From Urbifossiella limnaea (GTDB lineage: Bacteria > Planctomycetota > Planctomycetia > Gemmatales > Gemmataceae), in the NCBI RefSeq assembly GCF_007747215.1, contig NZ_CP036273.1, positions 2,092,322 to 2,156,321 of the forward strand: a stretch of DNA of 64,000 nucleotides, in the 5' to 3' direction. The translations under genes and the position numbers were made by a program. Within the stretch, counting starts at the first letter, position 1; the number at the start of each line of letters is the position of its first letter. A model generated the notes under the pieces. It worked only from the letters and a program-made list of their open reading frames with translations. It was not told the origin of the DNA and made no database searches. Positions 9,938-19,022 of this stretch are shown piece after piece.

Positions 9938-10225
9938 ATGAAGAAGTACGTCGTGACGCTGACCGCCGCAGAGCGGGACAAGTTGTCCGGGTTGCTCGCG
10001 GCCGGGAAGACGGCCGCCCAGAAGGTGGCCCACGCCCGCATCCTGCTCAAGGCCGACACCGCCGACTGCGGGCCGGGGTAGACAGACGACCGGATCGCCG
10101 AGGCCGTGGAGGTCAGCACCGACACCGTCGGGCGGGTCCGACGGCGGTTCGTCGAGTTGGGGGTGGCCGCCGCGCTGACCGGCAAGGCCCAGGACAAACC
10201 AAGCCGGGAGCGGCTGCTGGACGGC
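9938..10225 (+). pseudogene. IS630-type transposase N-terminal fragment
   Basis: The start MKKYVVTLTAAERDKLSGLL and the downstream helix-turn-helix segment (DDRIAEAVEVSTDTVGRVR) match the DNA-binding N-terminus of IS630-family transposases as known from planctomycetes. A TAG codon at 10079-10081 interrupts the frame where relatives have tryptophan (GPGW). Homology stops near 10225, before any DDE catalytic domain, and no terminal inverted repeats are visible. The fragment is inactive and marks an old insertion between two convergent clusters. Confidence 0.8.
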
Positions 10226-10338
10226 GCTGATTTCGGACTCCAGTTCCCTCCCGCGTCTCCATCAGCTCTCCCGCACGCTGCGGCGCGGGCTGGTGACGGA
10301 ACCCCGGTGGCGTTAGATGTTCGGGGCCGCGCCACGGG

Positions 10339-11916
10339 TCACGGGGCGAACCGGAACTCGGTCCCGGCCACGACAGCGGCCACGAGGTCGCGGGCGAGTT
10401 CGTCCCGCGACACGTTGGGGGTGGCGAGGTAGGCCGCGACCCGCGCCTCCTCGTTGGCGGTGGGCCGGCGAGCGAGAGCCGCGAGGTACACCCGCCGCGC
10501 GGGGGCCGCGGCGTCCCGCTCGGCGGCGACCCGGGCCGCCGTGCCGCTCGGCGTGCGGACCAGTGCCTGCACGGCCGGGTTGTAAGTCAGGAACAGGGCG
10601 TGCGAGGCGTTCGCCTGGAACCCCTCCCCCGGCGGCGGGAAGCGGCCCGCCAGCGCCGCGTGCTCCCGCTCCCGCTCGAACTGCCGCCGCACCACCGTGG
10701 GCGTGACCGCGTCGAGCTTCAGCCGCGCCTTCTCGCGCTCGTACTTCGCCGTCAGCGTGTCGATGTAGCCCGTCGCCAGAGCTAGTGACACCGCCAGCTG
10801 CGGCCCCGTCAGCGGCTTCGGCACTGCGGAGGCGTAGTGGTTGTCGGCGGGGCGCGACCCGGCCGCCCAGCGGCTCGACCGGAGGTACGTATCGGAGTGG
10901 AGGATGCCGCCCATCAGCGCCCGCAGGTCGAACCGGCCGGCGGCGAAGGCGTCGCCCAGCTCGGCGAGCAGTTCCGGGTGCGACGCCGGGTTGCCGTCGT
11001 GGATCTGGTCCACCGGCTCGACCAGGCCGACGCCCAGGAACTGCTTCCAGACGCGGTTCGCCAGCGCCCGCCTGAAGTACGGCCGCTCGGCCCCCACGCC
11101 GAGGGCGACGAGCGACTTGCGGCGGCCGGCCGTCGCGTCGGGCACGGTACCGTCGAGGAACAGGAGCCGCGCGGTGTAGTCCTTGCCGCGGGCGGCGTAC
11201 TTCACCTCGCCGTCGGGCCGCTCGGTCAGGCCGGGGCCGTTGCCGGTCTTCGCCTTCGCGGAATACGTGCGGCCGAGGAATGCGGCCACGCCGTAGTAGT
11301 TCTCCTGCTTCCAGTCCTCCACGTCCGGGTGGTCGTGACACTTGGCGCACTGGAGCTGCACGCCGAAGAACACGCTCGACACCGCCGTCGTCATCGCGTC
11401 CACCTGGGCGGCGCGGTCGTTGCCGGCGAGGCGGCTGGCGAGGAAGTACGCGGCCGGGGCAGAAGCCGGGTCGTCGCCGTTCGGGTCGAGCAGCTCGCGG
11501 GCGATTTGGTCCCAGCCGGCGTTCTCGGCGAGGCGGCGTTCGAGGTACGCCTTGAACTCGTCCGACCCGCCGGCCGGCCGCTCCAACAGGCTGCCGTTGA
11601 GCCAGTGGTCGAACACGCCGCGCCAGTAAAGGGGGAACTCGGGGTGCGCGAGCAGCGTGTCGATGAGGGCGTGGTGCTTCGCGGGGTTCGGATCGTCGAG
11701 GTACGCGGTCGCCTCGGCCGCGGTCGGGATGCGGCCGATCACGTCGAGGTAGAGGCGGCGGACGAGTTCGTGCGACTCGGCTTGCGGGGCGGGGGCGAGC
11801 TTCGCGGCGGCGAGCCCGGCGGCGACGCGGGCGTCGATCCGCCGGCTGAGGGGCGGCGGTTCGGCGGCGGTCGCGGTCGAGGCGAGCAGCAACGCGGCGA
11901 GGGCGGCGGGGCGCAT
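10339..11916 (-). CDS. DUF1549/DUF1553 protein with CxxCH motif
   Basis: A 525-residue protein with a Sec-type signal (RPAALAALLLASTATAA). DUF1549 spans about residues 25-215 and DUF1553 about 300-520. A CAKCHDHPDV motif lies at residues 190-199, the same position as in the paralogue at 7027. The ATG at 11916 shares one base with the TGA of the WD40 gene upstream (TGATG), which suggests translational coupling; a GTG three bases earlier is an alternative start. It is the last gene of the minus-strand DUF1501-WD40-DUF1549 operon and runs toward the IS630 fragment. Confidence 0.9.
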   Translation of the reverse strand: MRPAALAALLLASTATAAEPPPLSRRIDARVAAGLAAAKLAPAPQAESHELVRRLYLDVIGRIPTAAEATAYLDDPNPAKHHALIDTLLAHPEFPLYWRGVFDHWLNGSLLERPAGGSDEFKAYLERRLAENAGWDQIARELLDPNGDDPASAPAAYFLASRLAGNDRAAQVDAMTTAVSSVFFGVQLQCAKCHDHPDVEDWKQENYYGVAAFLGRTYSAKAKTGNGPGLTERPDGEVKYAARGKDYTARLLFLDGTVPDATAGRRKSLVALGVGAERPYFRRALANRVWKQFLGVGLVEPVDQIHDGNPASHPELLAELGDAFAAGRFDLRALMGGILHSDTYLRSSRWAAGSRPADNHYASAVPKPLTGPQLAVSLALATGYIDTLTAKYEREKARLKLDAVTPTVVRRQFEREREHAALAGRFPPPGEGFQANASHALFLTYNPAVQALVRTPSGTAARVAAERDAAAPARRVYLAALARRPTANEEARVAAYLATPNVSRDELARDLVAAVVAGTEFRFAP

Positions 11917-12935
11917 CACGACACCTCCCAGACTTCAACCGTGCCGTTCGCCTTGCCGCACGCGAGCGCCCGGCCGTCGGCCGCGAACGCCAACCCGAGC
12001 GAGAAGTCGCCGATCTTCAATGCCGCGAGTTCGCGGCCCGGCAGCGCCGCGGGCGGGCCGACACGGCCGTTGCGGTCCGGCCGCGCGGGCTGGAAGCGGG
12101 CCGCGTCGTAGGCCACGACGCGGGTCGTGTTCGCCCCGGCGGCGAGCACGTCGGCGGCCGGCGCGAAGGCGGCCTGCGTGTCGCTCTTGTCGGTGGCGAC
12201 GGCGGCGCCGGTGGCGAGGTCGAACACGTCGAGCTTCTTCCCGCCGGCGGCCGCGACCCAGCGCGAATCGCGGCTCACCGCGAGCCGGTGGACGCCGCTC
12301 AGCGCCGGGTTCTGACCGAACTGCTCGTTGGCGTCGCCGAAGGCGATCTCGCGCAGCCGCTCGAACGTCCCCCCGTCCCAGACGAGGAGCCGGCCGTCCT
12401 CGGAGCCGGTGACGAAGACGCGGCCGTCCGGCGCCCACGCGGCGTCGCGGACGAAGTCGGTGTGCCCCGTCAGCGTCCGCAGCGGCTTGAGGTCGGCGTC
12501 CCACACCTTGACGAGCCCGTCGGCGCCGGCGGTGACGACGTGCCGCCCGTCCGGCGCCACGGCGACCGCCTCGACCCAGCCGGCGTGCGCCTCCGCGTCA
12601 CGGTCGGCGGCGTCGGCGGGCTGGCCGCCGGCCCACGGCCAGCGCTTCAGCCGCCGGTCGGACCCGCCGGTATAGAGCCAGCGTCCGTCCGGGCTGACGG
12701 CGAACCCGCGCACCCAGCCGGCGTCGTGCGGGCACACCAGCCGCCCGGGCACGGCCGACACGTTCCGCTCCTTCCGCGGCGGCGCGTCGAGATCCCAGAC
12801 TGCGAGCCGGCGGTCGGCGGTGGAGGCGAGGAGCCGGCGGTCGGTCGGGTGGAAGGCGACGCGGCTCATGGTGAGCGGGCCGCGCTTCTCCCCGTCGTCG
12901 GCCGAGTACGTCTGGCGGAGGGTGGCGGGCATCAT
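11916..12935 (-). CDS. WD40 repeat protein
   Basis: A 339-residue propeller. Clear repeats end in ADRRLAVWDL, SDRRLKRWPW, ADGLVKVWDADLK, EDGRLLVWDG and NGTVEVWEVS. No signal peptide is evident. The start ATG at 12935 overlaps the TGA of the upstream DUF1501 gene by the classic ATGA arrangement, and the stop overlaps the next gene's start, so the three genes form one coupled operon. A longer open frame reaching 14207 in the same frame is only the shadow of the DUF1501 gene. Confidence 0.92.
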   Translation of the reverse strand: MMPATLRQTYSADDGEKRGPLTMSRVAFHPTDRRLLASTADRRLAVWDLDAPPRKERNVSAVPGRLVCPHDAGWVRGFAVSPDGRWLYTGGSDRRLKRWPWAGGQPADAADRDAEAHAGWVEAVAVAPDGRHVVTAGADGLVKVWDADLKPLRTLTGHTDFVRDAAWAPDGRVFVTGSEDGRLLVWDGGTFERLREIAFGDANEQFGQNPALSGVHRLAVSRDSRWVAAAGGKKLDVFDLATGAAVATDKSDTQAAFAPAADVLAAGANTTRVVAYDAARFQPARPDRNGRVGPPAALPGRELAALKIGDFSLGLAFAADGRALACGKANGTVEVWEVS

Positions 12936-14233
12936 AGCACCTCCCGGACCGGGGTTCCCTTGCCGTTCTCGGTCAGCGGCACCGGCCGGCCCTCGAACTC
13001 CAGCTCGTGCTTGTAGTCGATCCCGAGGAGCGTGTAGAAGGTGGCGAACAAGTCGGGAATCGTCACCGGCCGGTCCTTCACCGCAGTACCGTCGGCGTTC
13101 GTGCTCCCGACCACGACGCCCGGCTTCACCCCGCACCCGCCCAGCGACAGGGACCAGCTCTTCGTCCAGTGGTTCCGCCCCGGTGAACCCTGGCCCATGA
13201 TCTCCGGCGTGCGCCCGAACTCGCCCATCAGCACGACCAGCGTCCGGTCCCACATGCCGCGGTCGGTGAGGTCGTCGATCAGGGCACCGACGGCGGTGTC
13301 GAACTCGCGGGTGAGGTGGCGCTGGCTGTCGAACGCCCGGCGGTGCTTGTCCCAGGCGAGGCCGGACTGGTGCTGCACGCGGACAAACGGCACGCCGCGC
13401 TCGACCAGCCGGCGGGCCAGGAGGCAGTCGCGGCCCAGGGCCGTCGGGCCGTAGCGATCGCCCACCCGGGCCGGCTCCTTCGCCAGGTCGAACAGGTCGC
13501 GGTTCCGCAGCAGCCGCTCGACGGCGGCGAAGGTGGCGTCGTGCCCCTCGACGCCGGGCGTGGCGCGGCCGTCGGTGAAGGACCGCGACAGGCCGCGGCG
13601 CAGGTCCTCGCGGCGGCGGAAGGCGGCGAGCGCCTGCGGGCCGTCGGCGGGGAGGTCTTCCGGACCCCGGCCGCGGCCGGGGCAGAACAAGCCCTGGAAC
13701 CCGGCCCCGAGGAACCCGGCCCCGGGTACGGCCATGTTCCCGCCCTGCTCGGAGCCGAGGACGACGTACCCGGGCACGTCGCCGGCCGGCGGCAGCTCGT
13801 GGGCGGCCACCGACAGCCAGTGCGGTGCGGCGGCGACCACGCTCGTCGGCTTGTGGCCGGTCTGGGCGAGGTAGTGCCCTTCCATGTGGTCGCCGAGGTC
13901 GCTCGTCATGCTGCGGATCGTCGCCATCCGGCCGGCGAGCCGCGACAGGTTCGGCATGTACTCGTCGAACCGCACGCCGGGGACGCGGGTCTGTTGGCTC
14001 AGGTGGGGGCCGCCGGTGGGCCGCCCGGTCTTCGGGTCCCACGTCTCGAACTGGCTCGGGCCGCCGGACATGAACACGAGGATGACGTGCCTCTGTTGCG
14101 CCGCCGCCCGGGCGGCGTGGTCGGCGGCGAACAGCCGGCCGAAGCCGCCGAGCGCGGCGCTCCCGAGGAACAGGCGGCGGGTGAGAGAGTGGTCGGCCGG
14201 GTTGCACACGTCCGGCGGCGGGGGGTGGGGCAT
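12932..14233 (-). CDS. DUF1501 family exported protein
   Basis: A 433-residue DUF1501 protein. LTRRLFLGSAALGGFG near residues 18-33 is a likely Tat signal. Core blocks are GGPSQFETWD at residues 57-66, with the serine present, and GEFGRTPEIMGQ, then GRNHW, where asparagine replaces the usual aspartate. An open frame extends to 14449, but the ATG at 14233 gives the normal spacing to the twin arginines. It is the first gene of the minus-strand operon and is divergent from the ECF sigma gene across 148 bases, so both may be read from one control region. Confidence 0.9.
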   Translation of the reverse strand: MPHPPPPDVCNPADHSLTRRLFLGSAALGGFGRLFAADHAARAAAQQRHVILVFMSGGPSQFETWDPKTGRPTGGPHLSQQTRVPGVRFDEYMPNLSRLAGRMATIRSMTSDLGDHMEGHYLAQTGHKPTSVVAAAPHWLSVAAHELPPAGDVPGYVVLGSEQGGNMAVPGAGFLGAGFQGLFCPGRGRGPEDLPADGPQALAAFRRREDLRRGLSRSFTDGRATPGVEGHDATFAAVERLLRNRDLFDLAKEPARVGDRYGPTALGRDCLLARRLVERGVPFVRVQHQSGLAWDKHRRAFDSQRHLTREFDTAVGALIDDLTDRGMWDRTLVVLMGEFGRTPEIMGQGSPGRNHWTKSWSLSLGGCGVKPGVVVGSTNADGTAVKDRPVTIPDLFATFYTLLGIDYKHELEFEGRPVPLTENGKGTPVREVL

Positions 14234-14282
14234 CGGCGGACCTCGCGGGCGGGACCGGAATAGAATCCCGCCGCCGGCCTTG

Positions 14283-14297
14283 GCAGACGGTGTCTGC
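14283..14297. promoter_or_regulatory. Perfect dyad in the divergent promoter region
   Basis: GCAGAC and GTCTGC are perfect inverted arms around GGT, inside the 148 bases between the minus-strand DUF1501 gene and the plus-strand sigma gene. The size and place fit an operator, but no regulator can be assigned. Confidence 0.35.
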
Positions 14298-14381
14298 GCC
14301 GGCCCGCGGCGGGATTTATGAGAGGCGTGTGAAGCTGCCGCCGCCCGCCGTCTGTCGCGCTTCGTGCCGGGATTCTTCTTC

Positions 14382-14951
14382 ATGACCGAGCCGACGCCGA
14401 CCACCCCCGACGCCGACCGGCTGGTGGCCGCGGTCCTCGCTGGCGACACGGCGGCCTACGCCGGGCTGGTGCGGATGTACGAGGCAGAGGTGTGGCGCAT
14501 CGCCGCGGCGCTGCTGCGCGACCGCGACGCCACCGAGAACCTGGTGCAGCAGGCGTTCCTCGACGCCTACGCCCACCTCGGCCAGTACCGCCCCGGGACC
14601 GACTTCGGCGCCTGGATGCGGACGGTCGCTCGAAACCGGCTGCGGAAGGAACTCCGCACGGCCGCCCGCGAGGACCGCCGGCTGGCGACCTACCGCGAGC
14701 GGCTCGGCGAGCGGCTGCGGGCCGACGACGGGCCGCGGGACGACGCCGACGAGTACCTCACTGCCCTTCGGGGCTGCCGCGAGGAACTCCCCGGCCCGGA
14801 CGCCGAGCTGATCCGGCTGCGATACGAGCGGGGATTGTCGTTCGAGGCGATCGGCGCCCGCCGCGGGCAGACGCCCGAGGCCGTGCAGCGGATGGTGTCC
14901 CGCGTCCGGTTCCGCCTCCGGGCGTGCATCGAGGGGAAACTCGGCTCGTGA
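14382..14951 (+). CDS. ECF-type RNA polymerase sigma factor
   Basis: A 189-residue sigma-70 family factor of extracytoplasmic-function size. Region 2 occupies about residues 15-85 (core contacts and -10 recognition; LVQQAFLDAYAHLGQYRPG is typical). Region 4 occupies about 125-180 (helix-turn-helix; IRLRYERGLSFEAIGARRG). A GTG at 14364 would add six residues, but the ATG at 14382 was chosen as the more ordinary start. The stop overlaps the next gene's GTG by four bases (GTGA), tying it to a FecR-WD40 membrane protein that is the likely sensor or anti-sigma partner. It probably controls the downstream operon and perhaps the divergent one. Confidence 0.9.
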   Translation: MTEPTPTTPDADRLVAAVLAGDTAAYAGLVRMYEAEVWRIAAALLRDRDATENLVQQAFLDAYAHLGQYRPGTDFGAWMRTVARNRLRKELRTAAREDRRLATYRERLGERLRADDGPRDDADEYLTALRGCREELPGPDAELIRLRYERGLSFEAIGARRGQTPEAVQRMVSRVRFRLRACIEGKLGS

Positions 14952-16744
14952 CGACGCGCATCGACGACCTGACTGACGCACTCATCGACGGCACCCTCGC
15001 CGACGCCGGGGCCGCCGAGCTGGCGGCGCTCGTAGCCGCCAGCTCGGCCGCGCGGGAACGCCACCTGGCGCTGCTCGACGTGGAGGCGGCGCTCCGCGGA
15101 CTGAGGACCGACCTCGACCTCGGCGCCGCCACGGTCGCCCGGATCGAGGCCGAGCGCGCGGACCGGACTGTCGCCGCGGTGATGGCCGGGATCGCCGCGC
15201 CGGCCCGCCGGCGCCGCCTCGCCACGGCCGCGGGGGCGCTCGCCGCCCTGGCCGCGTCCGTGCTCCTCGTCCTGGCCCTCCGCCCGGCCCCGCCGAGGGA
15301 CGGACCGCCCCCCGCGAACTTCGCCCGACTCACGGGGGAGGCCGGCGCCGTCGAGGTCGTCGGCCCGGACGGGCTGGTCGCTCTCGGCCCGGACCGGCTC
15401 GTCCCCCCCGGTTCCACCATCCGCACCGGCGACGACAGTACCGTCGCCGTCCTGTTCCCCGACGCCACCCGCCTGGAACTCTCCCCCAACACGTCGGTCC
15501 GCCTCGACGCCGACGGCGGCGCGGCCGAGCCGCGCCGGCTCACCTTCGTGCGCGGCCAGCTCTCCGCCGTGGTCGCCGGCTGGCCGACGGTCGTCGCCGC
15601 GGGGTCGACGGACGTGGTCGCCACCCGCGGCCGGTTCGACCTGTGGTCGGCCGGGGCCGGGTCGGTGCGGGTCGAGCTCCGCGAGGGTGACGTGCGCGTC
15701 GTGCGCGGCGAGCCGGCCCGGCCGCTGGCGCTCGTCCCCGGCGGGGCCGCGTTCGTACGCGACGCGACGAGCCCGGTCCGCGTTGAGGAGCACCGCGTCG
15801 AGTCCGTCCCGAGGAACCGGCTCGACTTCCCCGGCGCACTGGCGCTCGCGTTCGCCGCCGACGGGGCTGAGGTGTGGGCCGCCTCCGGGAAGCAGTGGGT
15901 GCGCTGGGGCGTCGGCCGCGACGGCTTCGGCGCGGCCGCGGCGCGCGAGGTCTTCCAGCCGCCGATCTTCAACGACGGCCCGGTCGCCACCCTCACCCCG
16001 GACGGCCGCGTGCTGGTGGCGTCCCGGGTCGACGACAAGGAGGACCGCACGCTCATCCGCGACCTGCCGGGCGGGGCACTTCGCCGAGTGTTCCCGGTGC
16101 GGGTGAGCGAGCCGCGGTTCCTGTGCGTCGCGCCGGACGGCGCGTGGGTGGCGACGGTCAGCCCGCGGCCGGACCCGCGGGTCCGGGTGTGGGACGCGGC
16201 GACGGGGGCCGAGCGGTTCAGCCGCGGGCTCGACGCGCCGGCGTTCTGCGCCGCCGCGACCCCGGACGGCCGGCACGTCGCCGTCGAGCAGTCCGACCTC
16301 GGCCGCGGCACGAACAACAAGCTCCTGATCCTCGACGCTGCCACCGGCGAGCCGGCGTTCGATCTGCCGACCCGCCGCCGGCAAGTGACGGCGCTGGCGT
16401 TCACCCCGGACGGGCGCACCGTGGCCGCGGGGTTCAACGGCGCCGTGCACCTGTGGGACGTGAGGGGCCGGGCGCTGGTGCGGACGGTCGAGGGGTTCGA
16501 GCGGGTCGTCACGCGGGTGGCGTTCTCGGCCGACGGCCGGCTCGTCGCCGCCGGCACGCAGGACGGGCAGGTGTGGGTGTGGGCCGCGGCCACCGGCCGG
16601 CGCGTGCAGGTGCTCCAGACCGGCGCCCACGGCGTCCGGGCGCTGGCGTTTTCCCCGGACGGCCGCTTCCTCGCCACCGCCACGAACAAGGGTCCGGTCG
16701 CGCTGTGGGAAGTCGCCGCGGAGCCGGCCGACCCGGACGCCTGA
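14948..16744 (+). CDS. Membrane-anchored FecR-domain protein fused to a WD40 propeller
   Basis: A 598-residue protein. Residues 1-85 are an acidic, helical N-terminal segment like those seen in planctomycete FecR-type proteins next to ECF sigma genes. One transmembrane helix lies at about 91-111 after RRRR, which predicts the N-terminus inside and the rest outside. A FecR-like beta domain follows (about 125-270; VVATRGRFDLWS and VELREGDVRVV are typical). A WD40 propeller fills about 275-598, with repeats ending in RVRVWDAATG, GAVHLWDVRG, DGQVWVWAAATG and GPVALWEVA. The GTG start overlaps the sigma stop. The architecture suggests an outside propeller that senses a ligand and signals to the sigma factor; that role is inference. 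Confidence 0.88.
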   Translation: MTTRIDDLTDALIDGTLADAGAAELAALVAASSAARERHLALLDVEAALRGLRTDLDLGAATVARIEAERADRTVAAVMAGIAAPARRRRLATAAGALAALAASVLLVLALRPAPPRDGPPPANFARLTGEAGAVEVVGPDGLVALGPDRLVPPGSTIRTGDDSTVAVLFPDATRLELSPNTSVRLDADGGAAEPRRLTFVRGQLSAVVAGWPTVVAAGSTDVVATRGRFDLWSAGAGSVRVELREGDVRVVRGEPARPLALVPGGAAFVRDATSPVRVEEHRVESVPRNRLDFPGALALAFAADGAEVWAASGKQWVRWGVGRDGFGAAAAREVFQPPIFNDGPVATLTPDGRVLVASRVDDKEDRTLIRDLPGGALRRVFPVRVSEPRFLCVAPDGAWVATVSPRPDPRVRVWDAATGAERFSRGLDAPAFCAAATPDGRHVAVEQSDLGRGTNNKLLILDAATGEPAFDLPTRRRQVTALAFTPDGRTVAAGFNGAVHLWDVRGRALVRTVEGFERVVTRVAFSADGRLVAAGTQDGQVWVWAAATGRRVQVLQTGAHGVRALAFSPDGRFLATATNKGPVALWEVAAEPADPDA

Positions 16745-16755
16745 CGTGTCTGCCG

Positions 16756-16770
16756 CCCCGCCCGGCGGGG
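16756..16770 (+). terminator. GC hairpin after the FecR-WD40 gene
   Basis: CCCCG pairs with CGGGG around CCCGG, 11 bases after the FecR-WD40 stop and before the cytochrome-like gene. There is no T-tract. It could attenuate transcription so that the sigma/FecR pair is made in a different amount from the rest, or be chance. Confidence 0.3.
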
Positions 16771-16807
16771 TTCAGTTGCCTGCCTGCCCGCCGCGGAGCC
16801 CGCCCGG

Positions 16808-19000
16808 ATGCCTCGCCTCGCGCCCCCCGCCCTCCTGACGTTCGCCGCGCTGGTCGCCCTCCGGGCGGCCGCGCAACCGGCCGACGTGCCGGCCGCCGAG
16901 GCGAAGTTCGCGACCCCCGCCGAGAGCCGCGTCGAGTTCGACCGCGCCGCCGCGCCGGTCCTCGCCAGGCACTGCACCGGCTGCCACAACGCGAAGACGG
17001 CCGAGGGCGACCTCGACCTGACGGCCCTCGACCCCGACATGAAGACGAGCACCAGCGGCGCCCGCTGGGCGATGGTGGTCGAGAAGCTCGCCACCGGCGA
17101 GATGCCGCCGAAGGGCCGGCCGCGCCCGGCTGCCGCCGATACCGCCGCGCTCGTCCGCTGGGCGGTCGGCGAGAGCAAACGGGCCGGCAAGCACTTCGCC
17201 CGCCGGACCGCCTACGCCAACGGCAACCGGGTGCCGCACCACGTCCTGTTCGACCCGAAGACCGTCCCGCCCTACGACGGCGGCCCGCGCGTCCGCCGGC
17301 TCAGCCCCGAGATCTACGCCGCGCTGACCGGCGACCTGGCCCGCGGCAAGGCCGGCATCGCCCAGCCGTTCTCGCCCGACGGCCGCTCCACGTTCAAGGA
17401 CATGGGCGCGCCGAAGATCGACGAGCCGGTCACGGCCCAGCTCCTCCAGAACGCCCTCGCCGTGGCCGAGCACCAGACCCAGCACAAGGTCGAGGACGGC
17501 AAGGTGAAGGGGAACGCCCCAAGCGAGTTCCTGGCTCTCCTCGACCCGGCCGCCGCGCCTACCGACGCGCAGTTGGAAGCGGCCGTCGCGTACCAGTTCC
17601 AGACGGTCCTGCGGCGCGCCCCGACGGCCGCCGAGCGGGCGCGCTTCGTCCCCTTCTTCCGCCGCAACATCGCCGACGCCGGGCCGGTCGTCGGCACCCG
17701 CTACGGGCTCGCGGCGGTGCTGATGCTCCCCGAGGCGGTGTTCCGCCTTGAGGTCGGCGGCGGCCCGCCCGACGCGAAGGGGCGGGTGCGGCTCGCGCCG
17801 CGGGAGGTCGCCTTCGCTCTGGCCTACGCCCTCACCGACAAGCGGCCCGACGCCGCCCTCATCGCGGCCGCGGCCACCGGCGGGCTCGACACCGACGCCG
17901 GCGTGGCGCGGGAGGCCCGCCGCCTCCTCGACGACGCCAAGCTCGACCGCCCGCGCGTCCTCCGCTTCTTCCGCGAGTACTTCGGCTACGAGGCGGCGCT
18001 CGAGGTGTTCAAGGAGCCGAAGGACAACCCCGACCACGACGCCCGCGCCCTCGTCGAGGACACCGACCGGCTCGTGCTGTACGTCCTGGAGCGCGACACG
18101 GAGGTGCTCAAGGAACTGCTGACGACGAACACGAGCTTCGTGGCGCACAAGACGGCCGCGGCGACGAAGAAGCAGCGGGCCGAGGCGAAGGCCAAGTTCG
18201 ACGCCGAGAAGGCGGCCAACCCCGAGCGGTTCAAGACGAAGACGTACAAGGCGCCCGGCCGCAGCATCTACGAGGCCTACGGGCTGACGGACTTCCCGGA
18301 CGTGCAGCCGGTCGAACTCCCCGGCGACCAGCGGGCCGGCGTCCTCACGCAGCCGGCGTGGCTCGTCGCCCACTCGACGAGCTTCGACAACCACGCCATC
18401 CACCGCGGCAAGTGGGTCCGCGAGCGCCTCCTCGGCGGCGTCGTACCCGACATCCCGATCACCGTGGACGCGCAGCTCCCGGTCGCCCCCGAGAAGACGC
18501 TCCGCGAGCGGATGGGCGTGACGCGGCAGGAGTACTGCTGGAAGTGCCATCGGCTGATGAACGACGTGGGGCTGCCGTTCGAGCAGTACGACCACTTCGG
18601 CCGGTTCCGCACCGCCGAGGTCGTCCTCGACCCAGAGGCGACCGCGAAGAACGTGGACAAGAAGGGGAAGTCGCTCGGCCCGGTGACCCGCGCGGCGCCG
18701 CTGGAAACCGCCGGGGTACTCGCCCTCGTCGGCGACGGTACGCTCGACGGGAAGGCGGTCCGCACGCCGGTCGAGCTGGTGCGGGTGCTGGCCGCGTCGG
18801 AGCGGGTGGAACAGGTGTTCGTCCGCCACGCCTTCCGCTACTTCCTCGGCCGCAACGAGTCCCCCGGCGACGCCGCCACCCTCCAGGCCGCCCACCGGGC
18901 GTACCGCGCGAGCGGCGGGAGCATGAAGGTGCTCGTCGCCGCGCTCCTGAGCAGCGAGTCGTTCCTGTACCGCGTCCCGAACACGGAAACCGGGGGCTGA
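16808..19000 (+). CDS. DUF1592/DUF1588/DUF1585 cytochrome-like exported protein
   Basis: A 730-residue protein with a Sec signal (residues 1-20). A haem c-type motif CTGCH lies at residues 56-60 in an N-terminal cytochrome-like domain, followed by the family block EKLATGEMPPKGRPRP. DUF1592, DUF1588 and DUF1585 regions follow in the usual order. A second CWKCH motif at 577-581 lies in the DUF1588 block (HRLMNDVGLPFEQYDHFGR). Such proteins are typical of planctomycetes beside DUF1552 and DUF1501 genes and are thought to act in the periplasm; no reaction is proven. It lies 63 bases after the FecR-WD40 gene and 22 bases before DUF1552. Confidence 0.9.
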   Translation: MPRLAPPALLTFAALVALRAAAQPADVPAAEAKFATPAESRVEFDRAAAPVLARHCTGCHNAKTAEGDLDLTALDPDMKTSTSGARWAMVVEKLATGEMPPKGRPRPAAADTAALVRWAVGESKRAGKHFARRTAYANGNRVPHHVLFDPKTVPPYDGGPRVRRLSPEIYAALTGDLARGKAGIAQPFSPDGRSTFKDMGAPKIDEPVTAQLLQNALAVAEHQTQHKVEDGKVKGNAPSEFLALLDPAAAPTDAQLEAAVAYQFQTVLRRAPTAAERARFVPFFRRNIADAGPVVGTRYGLAAVLMLPEAVFRLEVGGGPPDAKGRVRLAPREVAFALAYALTDKRPDAALIAAAATGGLDTDAGVAREARRLLDDAKLDRPRVLRFFREYFGYEAALEVFKEPKDNPDHDARALVEDTDRLVLYVLERDTEVLKELLTTNTSFVAHKTAAATKKQRAEAKAKFDAEKAANPERFKTKTYKAPGRSIYEAYGLTDFPDVQPVELPGDQRAGVLTQPAWLVAHSTSFDNHAIHRGKWVRERLLGGVVPDIPITVDAQLPVAPEKTLRERMGVTRQEYCWKCHRLMNDVGLPFEQYDHFGRFRTAEVVLDPEATAKNVDKKGKSLGPVTRAAPLETAGVLALVGDGTLDGKAVRTPVELVRVLAASERVEQVFVRHAFRYFLGRNESPGDAATLQAAHRAYRASGGSMKVLVAALLSSESFLYRVPNTETGG

Positions 19001-19022
19001 CGCCCCCATCCCGGAGATCGCC

